Positions 1 to 6,832 of a stretch of 64,000 bases of DNA are shown here, piece by piece. Below the pieces are notes generated by a model. It had not been told where the DNA came from. It did no database searches and saw only the letters and a list, made by a program, of their open reading frames with translations. Source of the DNA: Candidatus Poribacteria bacterium. GTDB lineage: Bacteria; Poribacteria; WGA-4E; WGA-3G. The stretch lies in NCBI GenBank assembly GCA_003635185.1, contig PYJA01000113.1, forward strand, positions 22,645 through 86,644, in the 5' to 3' direction. Both the position numbers and the translations under genes were made by a program. How positions within the stretch are numbered: position 1 is the first letter of the stretch; each line of letters opens with the position of its first letter.

Positions 1-200
1 CGGGCTTCGTAGAGACACCTTTAGTTGCCGGAGTTGTCAGAACACCAGAAGAATATCAGAAGCTTGCGGATAAGCATCCGCTGCGCAGGCTGGGTCAACC
101 TGAAGAAATCGCTTATGGAGCGTTATACCTTGCCTCCGATGAATCCGCGTTCGTTACGGGAATTGCCTTGCCGATTGATGGCGGCTATACGGCAGGATGA
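1..200 (+). CDS. SDR-family oxidoreductase, C-terminal fragment (5' end outside window)
   Basis: The first 200 bases read in one frame (codons from base 3) as the last ~65 residues of a short-chain dehydrogenase/reductase. The Rossmann-fold tail is recognisable: PLRRLGQPEEIA, then YLASDESAFVTG and the closing IDGGYTAG, the usual C-terminal signature of classical SDRs such as FabG-like NAD(P)H-dependent alcohol/ketone reductases. The catalytic Ser/Tyr/Lys part lies upstream of the window, so the substrate cannot be judged. The supplied ORF at 25..228 is a different frame and is a shadow. The TGA stop overlaps an ATG (ATGA) of the next reading frame, but the next gene probably starts later, at 233. 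Confidence 0.9.
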   Translation, partial: GFVETPLVAGVVRTPEEYQKLADKHPLRRLGQPEEIAYGALYLASDESAFVTGIALPIDGGYTAG

Positions 201-232
201 TGTCAGATACCTTAGCCTTTTTAGGTGAATTT

Positions 233-2893
233 ATGCGTAAATTATCTTTAGTGGCTTTTCTTATATTACTCATAAACAGTGCATATCTATTCAGTTTCGG
301 CGAACCGACACTCTTCTATATTTCCAACGTCTTGTTCCACTTAGCACTTGGGACTATATTAATAATCCCGTTTGGTGTCTACCTTTATCATAAATTCAAA
401 AATATCTCACCTGTTGGACGTATTGGTGTTTTTGGGTTGATAGTCGGAATCGCTACTGGTGGTTATCTGATGGTGGTCGGTGCTACCACTCCTTATCGTT
501 GGCTGCTCATTACACACATTGTTAGCATCAGTATAGGGAGTCTTCTCTTTTGTATTCACCTATTAAAGGACAGTAGCAGTCTTTCGTCAAGTCTCAAAAA
601 GGTAATTGTTGGAACATTAATTGCTGTCCTGTTTTTCCCGATTGGTGCTAAACTTTCCCAACACTATTTTCCAAATGAGAATTATCTTGTTAAAAACCCC
701 GCGCTGCCACCTACAAGTATGTACGAAGAAGGCGGCGGAACAACGGGTCATTTTTTTCCTGCATCCGTTGAAACAGAGACAGGTAACCTAATTCCGACAG
801 ACTTTTTTCTTACATCGGAAACCTGTGCTGCGAAGGGATGTCACCCTGATATTTTCAAACAGTGGAACGAATCTGCTCATCATTTCTCTTCTTTCAATAA
901 CCAGTGGTATCGTAAGTCAATCGTTTATATGCAGGAGGTAAATGGGATTGAAGCTTCTAAATGGTGCGGCGGATGCCACGATCCAGCGATTTTACTCAAC
1001 GGTATAATGGATAGGCCGATTCAGGAAAATCTACACACACCTGCAGCACAGGCAGGGTTAGCATGCACTGCGTGCCACTCTATTGAAAGGGTAAAAGATA
1101 CGATGGGTAACAGCGGATATGTGATTAAATATCCGCCTCTGCATGATATAGCATCAAGTGATAATCGTTTCGTCCGAAGTTTACATAACTATCTGATACG
1201 TTTAGACCCAGAACCGCATAAAAAGAGTTTTCTTAAACCTTTTCACCGCGACAATACAGCTGAATTCTGTTCGACCTGCCATAAAGTACATCTGGATTTT
1301 CCTGTCAATAATTTTAAATGGGTACGTGGTTTTAACGACTACGATCAATGGCAAAAAAGCGGTATTTCCCAACAAGGCGCGCTTTCTTTTTATTATCCTG
1401 AAAAGGCTAAGAAATGTGTAGATTGTCACATGCCGCTTGTAGATTCTACAGATGCGGGCAATATCAACGGTAAGGTTCATAGTCATCGTTTTCCAGCGGC
1501 AAACACTGCGCTCCCCTTTGTAAATCAACACGAAGAGCAACTCCAAGCTGTAATAGACTTTTTGCAGAATGATGTGATAACATTGGATTTGTTTGCCAAT
1601 GGCATGCCGATTCCAAAAAGTGGTATTGAAGTAACACAAGGCGAAGCCCCTCTCATTGAGGTTGTCGTCCGCACGCGAGGTGTCGGTCATCAATTCCCTG
1701 CTGGCACTATTGATGCGTTTGACATCTGGCTTGAGGTGAAAGCCACAGATGAAAACGGAAAGATCGTGTTCTGGAACGGCAGGATTGAAGAACCTGACGG
1801 AAATGGACCTGTTGATCCGAGTGCACATTTTTATCGCGCTTATATGTTGGACGCGCATGGAAACCTGATCAACAAACGAAATGCGTGGGCGATGCGGACA
1901 GTATTATACTCACGTACTATTCCGCCGGGGGCTGCAGATACCGTTCGATATCGTCTTGAAATTCCAGACGATTGTGGTGACATTCTTTCCTTGGAAGCGA
2001 AACTCAATTACAGAAAATTTAATTGGTGGCATACGCAATGGGCTTATGCAGGTGTCCGCGATCCTAAAGATACAAATTTTCAGGTGAATAAAGGGTACGA
2101 CGATGGAAAGTGGGTTTGGACAGGTGATACATCAGATGTCGCCGGAAAAATCAAGGCGATCCCGAACCTTCCAATTACTGTGATGGCAGCTGCAAAAGCA
2201 ACGCTTCACGTGGTCCCGACATCGCAGCACACACCTAAGCGAAAAACAGAAATAGCAAATGCACGTGAACGTTGGAACGACTACGGCATTGGGCTTCTCC
2301 TGCAAGGTGACCTGAGAGCCGCACAAAACGCTTTTAGGAAGGTAACCGAAATTGAACCCGCCTACATGGACGGATGGGTGAATATCGCACGATGTCGTAT
2401 CAAAGAGGGAGATATGCATGGTGCTGAAGCGATGCTTAATAAAGCGTTTGAGATTCAGAAAACATTGCCTACTGAAAACTTACATCGTGCAAAGGTTCAT
2501 TACTTTTACGCTCTGGTTCAAGAATCTTATGGGAACTATGACGCAGCGATTCAGCATCTTCAACAAGCTGCCTTGCAATTTCCGCGCGATACCCGTGTTC
2601 GCAACGAATTGGGACGTATGCACTTCCTAAAACGCGAATATGAAACTGCTTTAGCGCAGTTCCAAAAAACGCTTGCGGTTGATCCTGAAGATTTGGATGC
2701 GCATTACAATATGATGCGATGTTATCGCGCACTTAAAAATCGCCCTATGGCTGAGAAATCCGAAAAACTGTATTTACGGTTTAAGGCAGATGAATCTGTT
2801 GACGCGATTACAGGCATTGCCCGCCGCGCTGACCCGCATGCGAATCGGGAACGTCAGCAAATTCATGAACACGTAAATAGTTACGGGCAGTGA
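233..2893 (+). CDS. Membrane-anchored multihaem cytochrome c with C-terminal TPR repeats
   Basis: I start this 886-aa protein at ATG 233 rather than 197, because AGGTGA lies just upstream and the protein then begins with a basic, hydrophobic MRKLSLVAFLILL segment. About five hydrophobic stretches fill the first ~140 residues. A large exported domain follows with haem-c attachment motifs: CAAKGCH (an expanded CX4CH, ~198), CGGCH (~245), CTACH (~278), CSTCH (~346) and CVDCH (~395). Residues ~690-870 are tetratricopeptide-like helices. The layout suggests electron transfer across or outside the cytoplasmic membrane, with the TPRs as a docking surface. Similar cytochrome-c554-like/TPR proteins are known in PVC and deltaproteobacterial genomes, but partner and substrate are unknown. 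No accessory cytochrome gene lies nearby. Confidence 0.8.
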   Translation: MRKLSLVAFLILLINSAYLFSFGEPTLFYISNVLFHLALGTILIIPFGVYLYHKFKNISPVGRIGVFGLIVGIATGGYLMVVGATTPYRWLLITHIVSISIGSLLFCIHLLKDSSSLSSSLKKVIVGTLIAVLFFPIGAKLSQHYFPNENYLVKNPALPPTSMYEEGGGTTGHFFPASVETETGNLIPTDFFLTSETCAAKGCHPDIFKQWNESAHHFSSFNNQWYRKSIVYMQEVNGIEASKWCGGCHDPAILLNGIMDRPIQENLHTPAAQAGLACTACHSIERVKDTMGNSGYVIKYPPLHDIASSDNRFVRSLHNYLIRLDPEPHKKSFLKPFHRDNTAEFCSTCHKVHLDFPVNNFKWVRGFNDYDQWQKSGISQQGALSFYYPEKAKKCVDCHMPLVDSTDAGNINGKVHSHRFPAANTALPFVNQHEEQLQAVIDFLQNDVITLDLFANGMPIPKSGIEVTQGEAPLIEVVVRTRGVGHQFPAGTIDAFDIWLEVKATDENGKIVFWNGRIEEPDGNGPVDPSAHFYRAYMLDAHGNLINKRNAWAMRTVLYSRTIPPGAADTVRYRLEIPDDCGDILSLEAKLNYRKFNWWHTQWAYAGVRDPKDTNFQVNKGYDDGKWVWTGDTSDVAGKIKAIPNLPITVMAAAKATLHVVPTSQHTPKRKTEIANARERWNDYGIGLLLQGDLRAAQNAFRKVTEIEPAYMDGWVNIARCRIKEGDMHGAEAMLNKAFEIQKTLPTENLHRAKVHYFYALVQESYGNYDAAIQHLQQAALQFPRDTRVRNELGRMHFLKREYETALAQFQKTLAVDPEDLDAHYNMMRCYRALKNRPMAEKSEKLYLRFKADESVDAITGIARRADPHANRERQQIHEHVNSYGQ

Positions 2894-2945
2894 TTATACC
2901 TTATGTGTCAATTTAAGGATTTTCCGAATGTGTGTCCTGCTTTTC

Positions 2946-3113
2946 AGTCCCGTAGGGACGATATGTTTATAGTAGCTCGTGCTATCCCTACTCCCTTAGT
3001 CCCGTAGGGACGATATGTTTTCGCATCACATTGGCAGTTGATATGTCGTTCCTACGGAACTCAAGAGATGTTGATAATTTTTTCTATAAACATAGCGTTC
3101 CTACGGAACTCAA
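2946..3113. repeat. Cluster of four REP-like palindromes (core GTCCCGTAGGGAC)
   Basis: This gap holds two direct copies of AGTCCCGTAGGGACGATATG (2946 and 2998) followed by two inverted, slightly diverged copies (CGTTCCTACGGAACTCAAG at about 3046 and 3095). Each core is self-complementary. The same family recurs at 16221-16337. The arrangement resembles REP/BIME extragenic palindromes between convergent genes, where it could also end transcription. Function is not shown. Confidence 0.75.
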
Positions 3114-3191
3114 GAGGTCCGAGATGCTCGGTAAACCTTAATGCAACTTAAATCATTATAATGTCTAATGAATGAACCTTTCGTTTTAGCT

Positions 3192-5351
3192 CTATTTCAA
3201 AATTAACATCTTGCGCGTTGCAGAGAATTTCCCCGCGGTTAACGTATAGAAATAGACTCCACTTGCTACAGACTCACCGCTTTCATTTTTACCATCCCAA
3301 TATACCGCACGGCTGCGATTTTGATAGAGTCCTGCATCCTGATTGCCTAACGCAAGTGTCCGAACCAACGTCCCATCCGTAGAATATATGGATATGGTGA
3401 CCTCTGCAGGTTCCGATAACTGAAAAGGTATCCATGTTTCTGGGTTAAACGGGTTTGGATAATTGGGTAAAAGTGCTGTCTCTTTTGGCAGTGCAGTTGT
3501 CAAAAGTTGTTCAAGCATCAGAATGCCGCGTTGGAAAGTTGGATCAGTAATGTTAATTCTCCGCGCCTCACGCAACCATTGTTGCACATTGAAGGCAGAA
3601 AGCATCTCTTGCGTATCTGCATAGACTGATGGCGCACTTGCAGTATCTCCGAATGCCCCAGCGACTAACACGAGGTCTATGATATCCACTCTCCCATCAC
3701 TATTAACATCCGATGCAATACCTCCGCCCTTTCCAAAATTAGTAGCGACAAGCACTAAATCTTGGATATTGACTTCACAATCCTTATTCACGTCTTCCCT
3801 AATAATAGTTGAGCAAACGACACTTTCACCATCCTCTGTGATAATACTTTTTAATAATTGTGCCCCTTCAATCCAGGCGTAAGATTTATTGCCCTCACTG
3901 TCAGATAGAAGGACATCTCGTAAACCTATTTTTGAAGTTCTAACTGCTTTGACTTTAAACTTAACAGTGGCAAGTGTCCCATCACCACTACTTTCAGTAC
4001 CCGACAGGGAAAGGGATGCAAGTTGCACCGTGCCTGCGTGTTGATTTGCTATAGGTTGAACGGGTACGCCGCCAGATAAAAAATCTCCGTATTTTGTTTC
4101 TACATATTCAAGCACATCGGGATCAAATTCTATTGTAGCTTGATATCCAGATAGGTTTTTACCGTTTGTAATTTTAACATCAAATGCTAATTCATCTCCA
4201 ATCGTTAAAGATGTGACCGAATCTGGCGAAATACTAACAATAGGATAGGATGTAATATCCCATAATAAAATGGTTTGATCTGCACTACCTGCGCTTGCTA
4301 TCGTATTGTTATCTGGTGAAATTTTGGCAGAATGTATAAAGTTTCCCCATCCATGTCCAGGTAATGTCCATTTATATTCACCATTGTTACTATCATAAAA
4401 ATGTATTCCATCAGAGGATCCCAAAAAAAATATATGACCTTCTGATAAAAATGTAATAGAATGACTTAGCGCATGAAAACTTGCACCAGGGATTTTAGGA
4501 TATCGAAGCGTAATCTTATGTTTTTTTGCTTTAATATCCCATAAACGAACATCATGACGTGGGATACAACTTACTAAAAAATTTCCATCAGGCGAGTATG
4601 CTACAGATCGTACTGCAGAGTTATGTCCACCTTTTTCAGCATTCAGTAATGTTACTTCTTCATTTAACTCGGGATCGTATATCCAAATACCAAGATTACA
4701 CGCGATAGCCAATTCTTTCCCGTCTGGAGAATAGCTTAATCCTCTAATTCCTGGAACTGTTGTTGATGATGTGGCAAAGGGGATTGATGTAGGATTTTCC
4801 TTAGGCGTAGTTATAGTCGATGGATCTGTCGGCAGGACATTTATAGGTCTTTCACCGACAGGCAACGCATCTGTGGCTGGTTCGTCTACATTTGATTTCC
4901 AAAAACGAATTCCTTTTGGCCCTGCTCCAGCTAAGATCTTACCGTCAGGGGAAAAAAGGACATAATCTCTATATCCCTCGCTATCTAATAGTAGCAGCTT
5001 AGGTTCTCCAGTTGTTGCATCATATAACTTATCACCACATACAAGCGTTTTGCCATCTGGGGAAAATCTAACGGATTTCCCATTCGTTTCATTGATAGTC
5101 AATTTTGCTGTCTTATTTTCAATATCCCACAGAACAACAAACTTCCGTACCCAATTGACTACACTTGCTAAAGTCTTACCATCTGGAGAAAAATCTAAAT
5201 CTAAAAAAGATTGATTATCTGGCGTGCAAAATCTGGCAGTAGCATTTTCAGGCAAGCTTAATTGTGTGCAGCTTTGTGCTAAAATATCTACTGAAGACAG
5301 ATGAAATCCGAGGTATATCGTTAAAAATAACAAAGAATATCGTATTTTCAT
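3192..5351 (-). CDS. Secreted WD40-cohesin-dockerin protein with FlgD/T9SS-like C-terminal domain
   Basis: This 719-aa protein starts with a signal peptide ending near ILAQS. Residues ~45-370 hold repeated FSPDGK...LWD units typical of a WD40 beta-propeller. Residues ~370-500 look like a cohesin-type beta-sandwich (GYQATIEFDPDVLEYV). Residues ~517-570 form a dockerin with two Ca-binding repeats (DVNKDCEVNIQDLVLVATNF and DVNSDGRVDIIDLVLVAGAF). The last ~93 residues (NYPNPFNPETWIPFQL ... GVYFYTLTAGKF) match the FlgD-Ig/type-A sorting-like tail common in FCB bacteria and Poribacteria. The domain calls are motif-based. It is probably a surface scaffold or adhesion protein; cohesin and dockerin together on one polypeptide suggest possible self-assembly. 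It is convergent with the cytochrome gene. Confidence 0.85.
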   Translation of the reverse strand: MKIRYSLLFLTIYLGFHLSSVDILAQSCTQLSLPENATARFCTPDNQSFLDLDFSPDGKTLASVVNWVRKFVVLWDIENKTAKLTINETNGKSVRFSPDGKTLVCGDKLYDATTGEPKLLLLDSEGYRDYVLFSPDGKILAGAGPKGIRFWKSNVDEPATDALPVGERPINVLPTDPSTITTPKENPTSIPFATSSTTVPGIRGLSYSPDGKELAIACNLGIWIYDPELNEEVTLLNAEKGGHNSAVRSVAYSPDGNFLVSCIPRHDVRLWDIKAKKHKITLRYPKIPGASFHALSHSITFLSEGHIFFLGSSDGIHFYDSNNGEYKWTLPGHGWGNFIHSAKISPDNNTIASAGSADQTILLWDITSYPIVSISPDSVTSLTIGDELAFDVKITNGKNLSGYQATIEFDPDVLEYVETKYGDFLSGGVPVQPIANQHAGTVQLASLSLSGTESSGDGTLATVKFKVKAVRTSKIGLRDVLLSDSEGNKSYAWIEGAQLLKSIITEDGESVVCSTIIREDVNKDCEVNIQDLVLVATNFGKGGGIASDVNSDGRVDIIDLVLVAGAFGDTASAPSVYADTQEMLSAFNVQQWLREARRINITDPTFQRGILMLEQLLTTALPKETALLPNYPNPFNPETWIPFQLSEPAEVTISIYSTDGTLVRTLALGNQDAGLYQNRSRAVYWDGKNESGESVASGVYFYTLTAGKFSATRKMLILK

Positions 5352-5380
5352 GTGAAGTTTCCCTTCCTTATTGGGTATTT

Positions 5381-5617
5381 CTATTCATTTAGCATTTGTG
5401 TGAACGCTTCAATATTTTGTACTTTCGCAGCGGCAAGATGCAACTGCTTGAGTTTTTGCAAATCGTTTACACTCCGAAGCGCGGGCGTTAAGGCATTCAC
5501 TGCTTCTACCTGAAATTGATCTTCAAGCAAAGCCAAAGTGTTTTCAATGGTGGTCTCTCTGGTATATCTTTCACTTAATTTTTCACAGAGAAGTTGGTAG
5601 AATTTAGATTCTTGCAT
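5381..5617 (-). CDS. Stand-alone copy of the Rpn-like protein's C-terminal domain (78 aa)
   Basis: This 78-aa ORF is the duplicate of the last 78 residues of the next gene upstream (5688..6563). The first 32 residues are identical (MQESKFYQLLCEKLSERYTR...), and the underlying ~95 bases appear identical by eye; the rest is clearly homologous (QKLKQLHL, VQNIEAF, QMLNE). It has its own Shine-Dalgarno (GGAGAG) 4 bases before ATG, so it may be translated as a separate small protein. In E. coli, the C-terminal parts of Rpn nucleases are made from internal starts and neutralise the full-length protein, so a regulator or antitoxin role is a reasonable hypothesis. The alternative is a truncated, decaying duplicate. 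Confidence 0.7.
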   Translation of the reverse strand: MQESKFYQLLCEKLSERYTRETTIENTLALLEDQFQVEAVNALTPALRSVNDLQKLKQLHLAAAKVQNIEAFTQMLNE

Positions 5618-5687
5618 GAGTCTCTCCGATAAAATACTTGCCTATAATTGACATTTGCGGAGTCTGTTCCGTTGTTACCGTGTGCTT

Positions 5688-5924
5688 TTATTCATTTAGC
5701 ATTTGCGCGAATGCTTCAATGTTTTGCACTTCAGCAGCTTCAAGATGCAGCTGCTTGAGTTTTTGCGAGTCCGTAATACTTTGAAGTGCTGGGACTAAGG
5801 CTCGCACTGCATCCACAGCGAATCGCCTTTCAAGCAAAGCCAAAGTGTTTTCAATGGTGGTCTCTCTGGTATATCTTTCACTTAATTTTTCACAGAGAAG
5901 TTGGTAGAATTTAGATTCTTGCAT
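5688..5924 (-). other. Predicted intragenic start producing the Rpn C-terminal domain alone
   Basis: Inside the Rpn-like gene, in frame, GGAGGG-ACTC-ATG (ATG at 5924) is a strong translation start signal. It would produce a 78-aa protein identical in extent to the free-standing ORF at 5381..5617. That the duplicated segment begins exactly at this Met, with a nearly identical ribosome-binding site, suggests the internal start is used. No expression data exist here. Confidence 0.5.
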
Positions 5925-6563
5925 GAGTCCCTCCGGTATGCGTTGTTCGAAAAATAGTGGGTTATGCACAATCGAGCCAAAAAGGGAGATTGCACAGAGC
6001 AAATCTGCTTGTGTCCGCTGATCTACAGGAGTGGAACGCGTTGCGTCAACGCATTGTTGCAACCAACGTTCAAGGTCCATCCCTGCGGGCGGTTTCATGA
6101 GTGGGGTGAAGGGCAGAAGTCCGGGTGCCTGCTTTTCTAAAATCGCTTGTCCTTCTATTGCGATAAGTCGTATAACCTTATAGCGATTGACGTATTCATA
6201 TCCGTTCTGCTTGTAGGCGTATCCGCCTAGGTCGTTCCTGCCGGCATTAGGATGGAAATAGATGACGTTAGAATAGACAGGCATCTGGTATTTACCGACG
6301 AGGTATCCCTGATATTGTGCGTTTCTTGCCCACATCGGTTTGTCTGTACTTTCGCGGAGTTGCAATTCGACATGTAAAATTGCTTCTTGATTGTTGATTC
6401 GGATGCGTTTTGTGATGTCGGTGCGCTTCGCGATGATAGTCTGTTGTTCGGTATCAAGATGCTCAAGTACTTCAACATCGTCAACATCAAGTACGAATTT
6501 TGAGAGGTCTTCGGCATGATCTGTCCATAAATTTTTCCCCATATTATCGTAATCTTGTGCCAT
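5688..6563 (-). CDS. Rpn-family (PD-(D/E)XK) nuclease/transposase-like protein
   Basis: This 291-aa protein begins at ATG 6563; the supplied ORF start (TTG 6599) falls inside the -35 box of a consensus promoter and is rejected. The N-terminal half has the PD-(D/E)XK pattern of the Rpn/PDDEXK_2 family: TDITKRI, then the HVELQL motif (ExQ in place of ExK). Helical middle and C-terminal regions follow. Known E. coli Rpn proteins are DNA nucleases linked to recombination and phage defence. An internal ATG at 5924 has its own GGAGGG 4 bases upstream and would give a 78-residue C-terminal protein, duplicated as a separate gene downstream. Substrate specificity is unknown. Confidence 0.8.
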   Translation of the reverse strand: MAQDYDNMGKNLWTDHAEDLSKFVLDVDDVEVLEHLDTEQQTIIAKRTDITKRIRINNQEAILHVELQLRESTDKPMWARNAQYQGYLVGKYQMPVYSNVIYFHPNAGRNDLGGYAYKQNGYEYVNRYKVIRLIAIEGQAILEKQAPGLLPFTPLMKPPAGMDLERWLQQCVDATRSTPVDQRTQADLLCAISLFGSIVHNPLFFEQRIPEGLMQESKFYQLLCEKLSERYTRETTIENTLALLERRFAVDAVRALVPALQSITDSQKLKQLHLEAAEVQNIEAFAQMLNE

Positions 6564-6569
6564 AGAAGT

Positions 6570-6599
6570 ATTATATACCGATAGGTAGAGAAATGTCAA
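6570..6599 (-). promoter_or_regulatory. Sigma70-type promoter of the Rpn-like gene (leaderless or nearly so)
   Basis: On the minus strand, TTGACA (6594-6599) and TATAAT (6570-6575) are separated by 18 bases; both hexamers are perfect consensus. Only six bases lie between TATAAT and ATG 6563, so the transcript should start at or next to the start codon. Confidence 0.8.
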
Positions 6600-6620
6600 T
6601 GTGAAAAGTATGTGGAGGCA

Positions 6621-6743
6621 GAGGCATTCAATTGTCGATTTTCACTATTGTTGGAGGGGTTTGTAACCCCGATTTCAGATGGACAGCCTGAAAATCGGGG
6701 TTACAAACCCCTCCAAAGATGTTTTGTGACAATTGAATGCCTC
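6621..6743. repeat. 123-bp palindromic MITE-like element
   Basis: Perfect 16-bp inverted ends (GAGGCATTCAATTGTC / GACAATTGAATGCCTC) enclose a second long inverted repeat built around TTGGAGGGGTTTGTAACCCC. The whole element can fold into a nested hairpin. No coding capacity. It lies between the divergent Rpn and TonB-receptor promoters. Confidence 0.8.
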
Positions 6744-6764
6744 TGGTGCTGTTATAGAAATTGG

Positions 6765-6794
6765 TTGACACCTTATTCCTGAAGATGTTATAAT
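6765..6794 (+). promoter_or_regulatory. Sigma70-type promoter of the TonB-dependent receptor gene
   Basis: TTGACA (6765-6770), 18-base spacer, TATAAT (6789-6794): perfect hexamers 38 bases upstream of ATG 6833. Confidence 0.8.
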
Positions 6795-6832
6795 TCACAT
6801 AACTTTACAAATCAGAATAGTGAGGCTGCATA

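Noticed and set aside
1202-1858. 218-aa minus-strand ORF
   Set aside because: Antisense shadow of the multihaem cytochrome gene; no ribosome-binding site, Cys-poor random composition.
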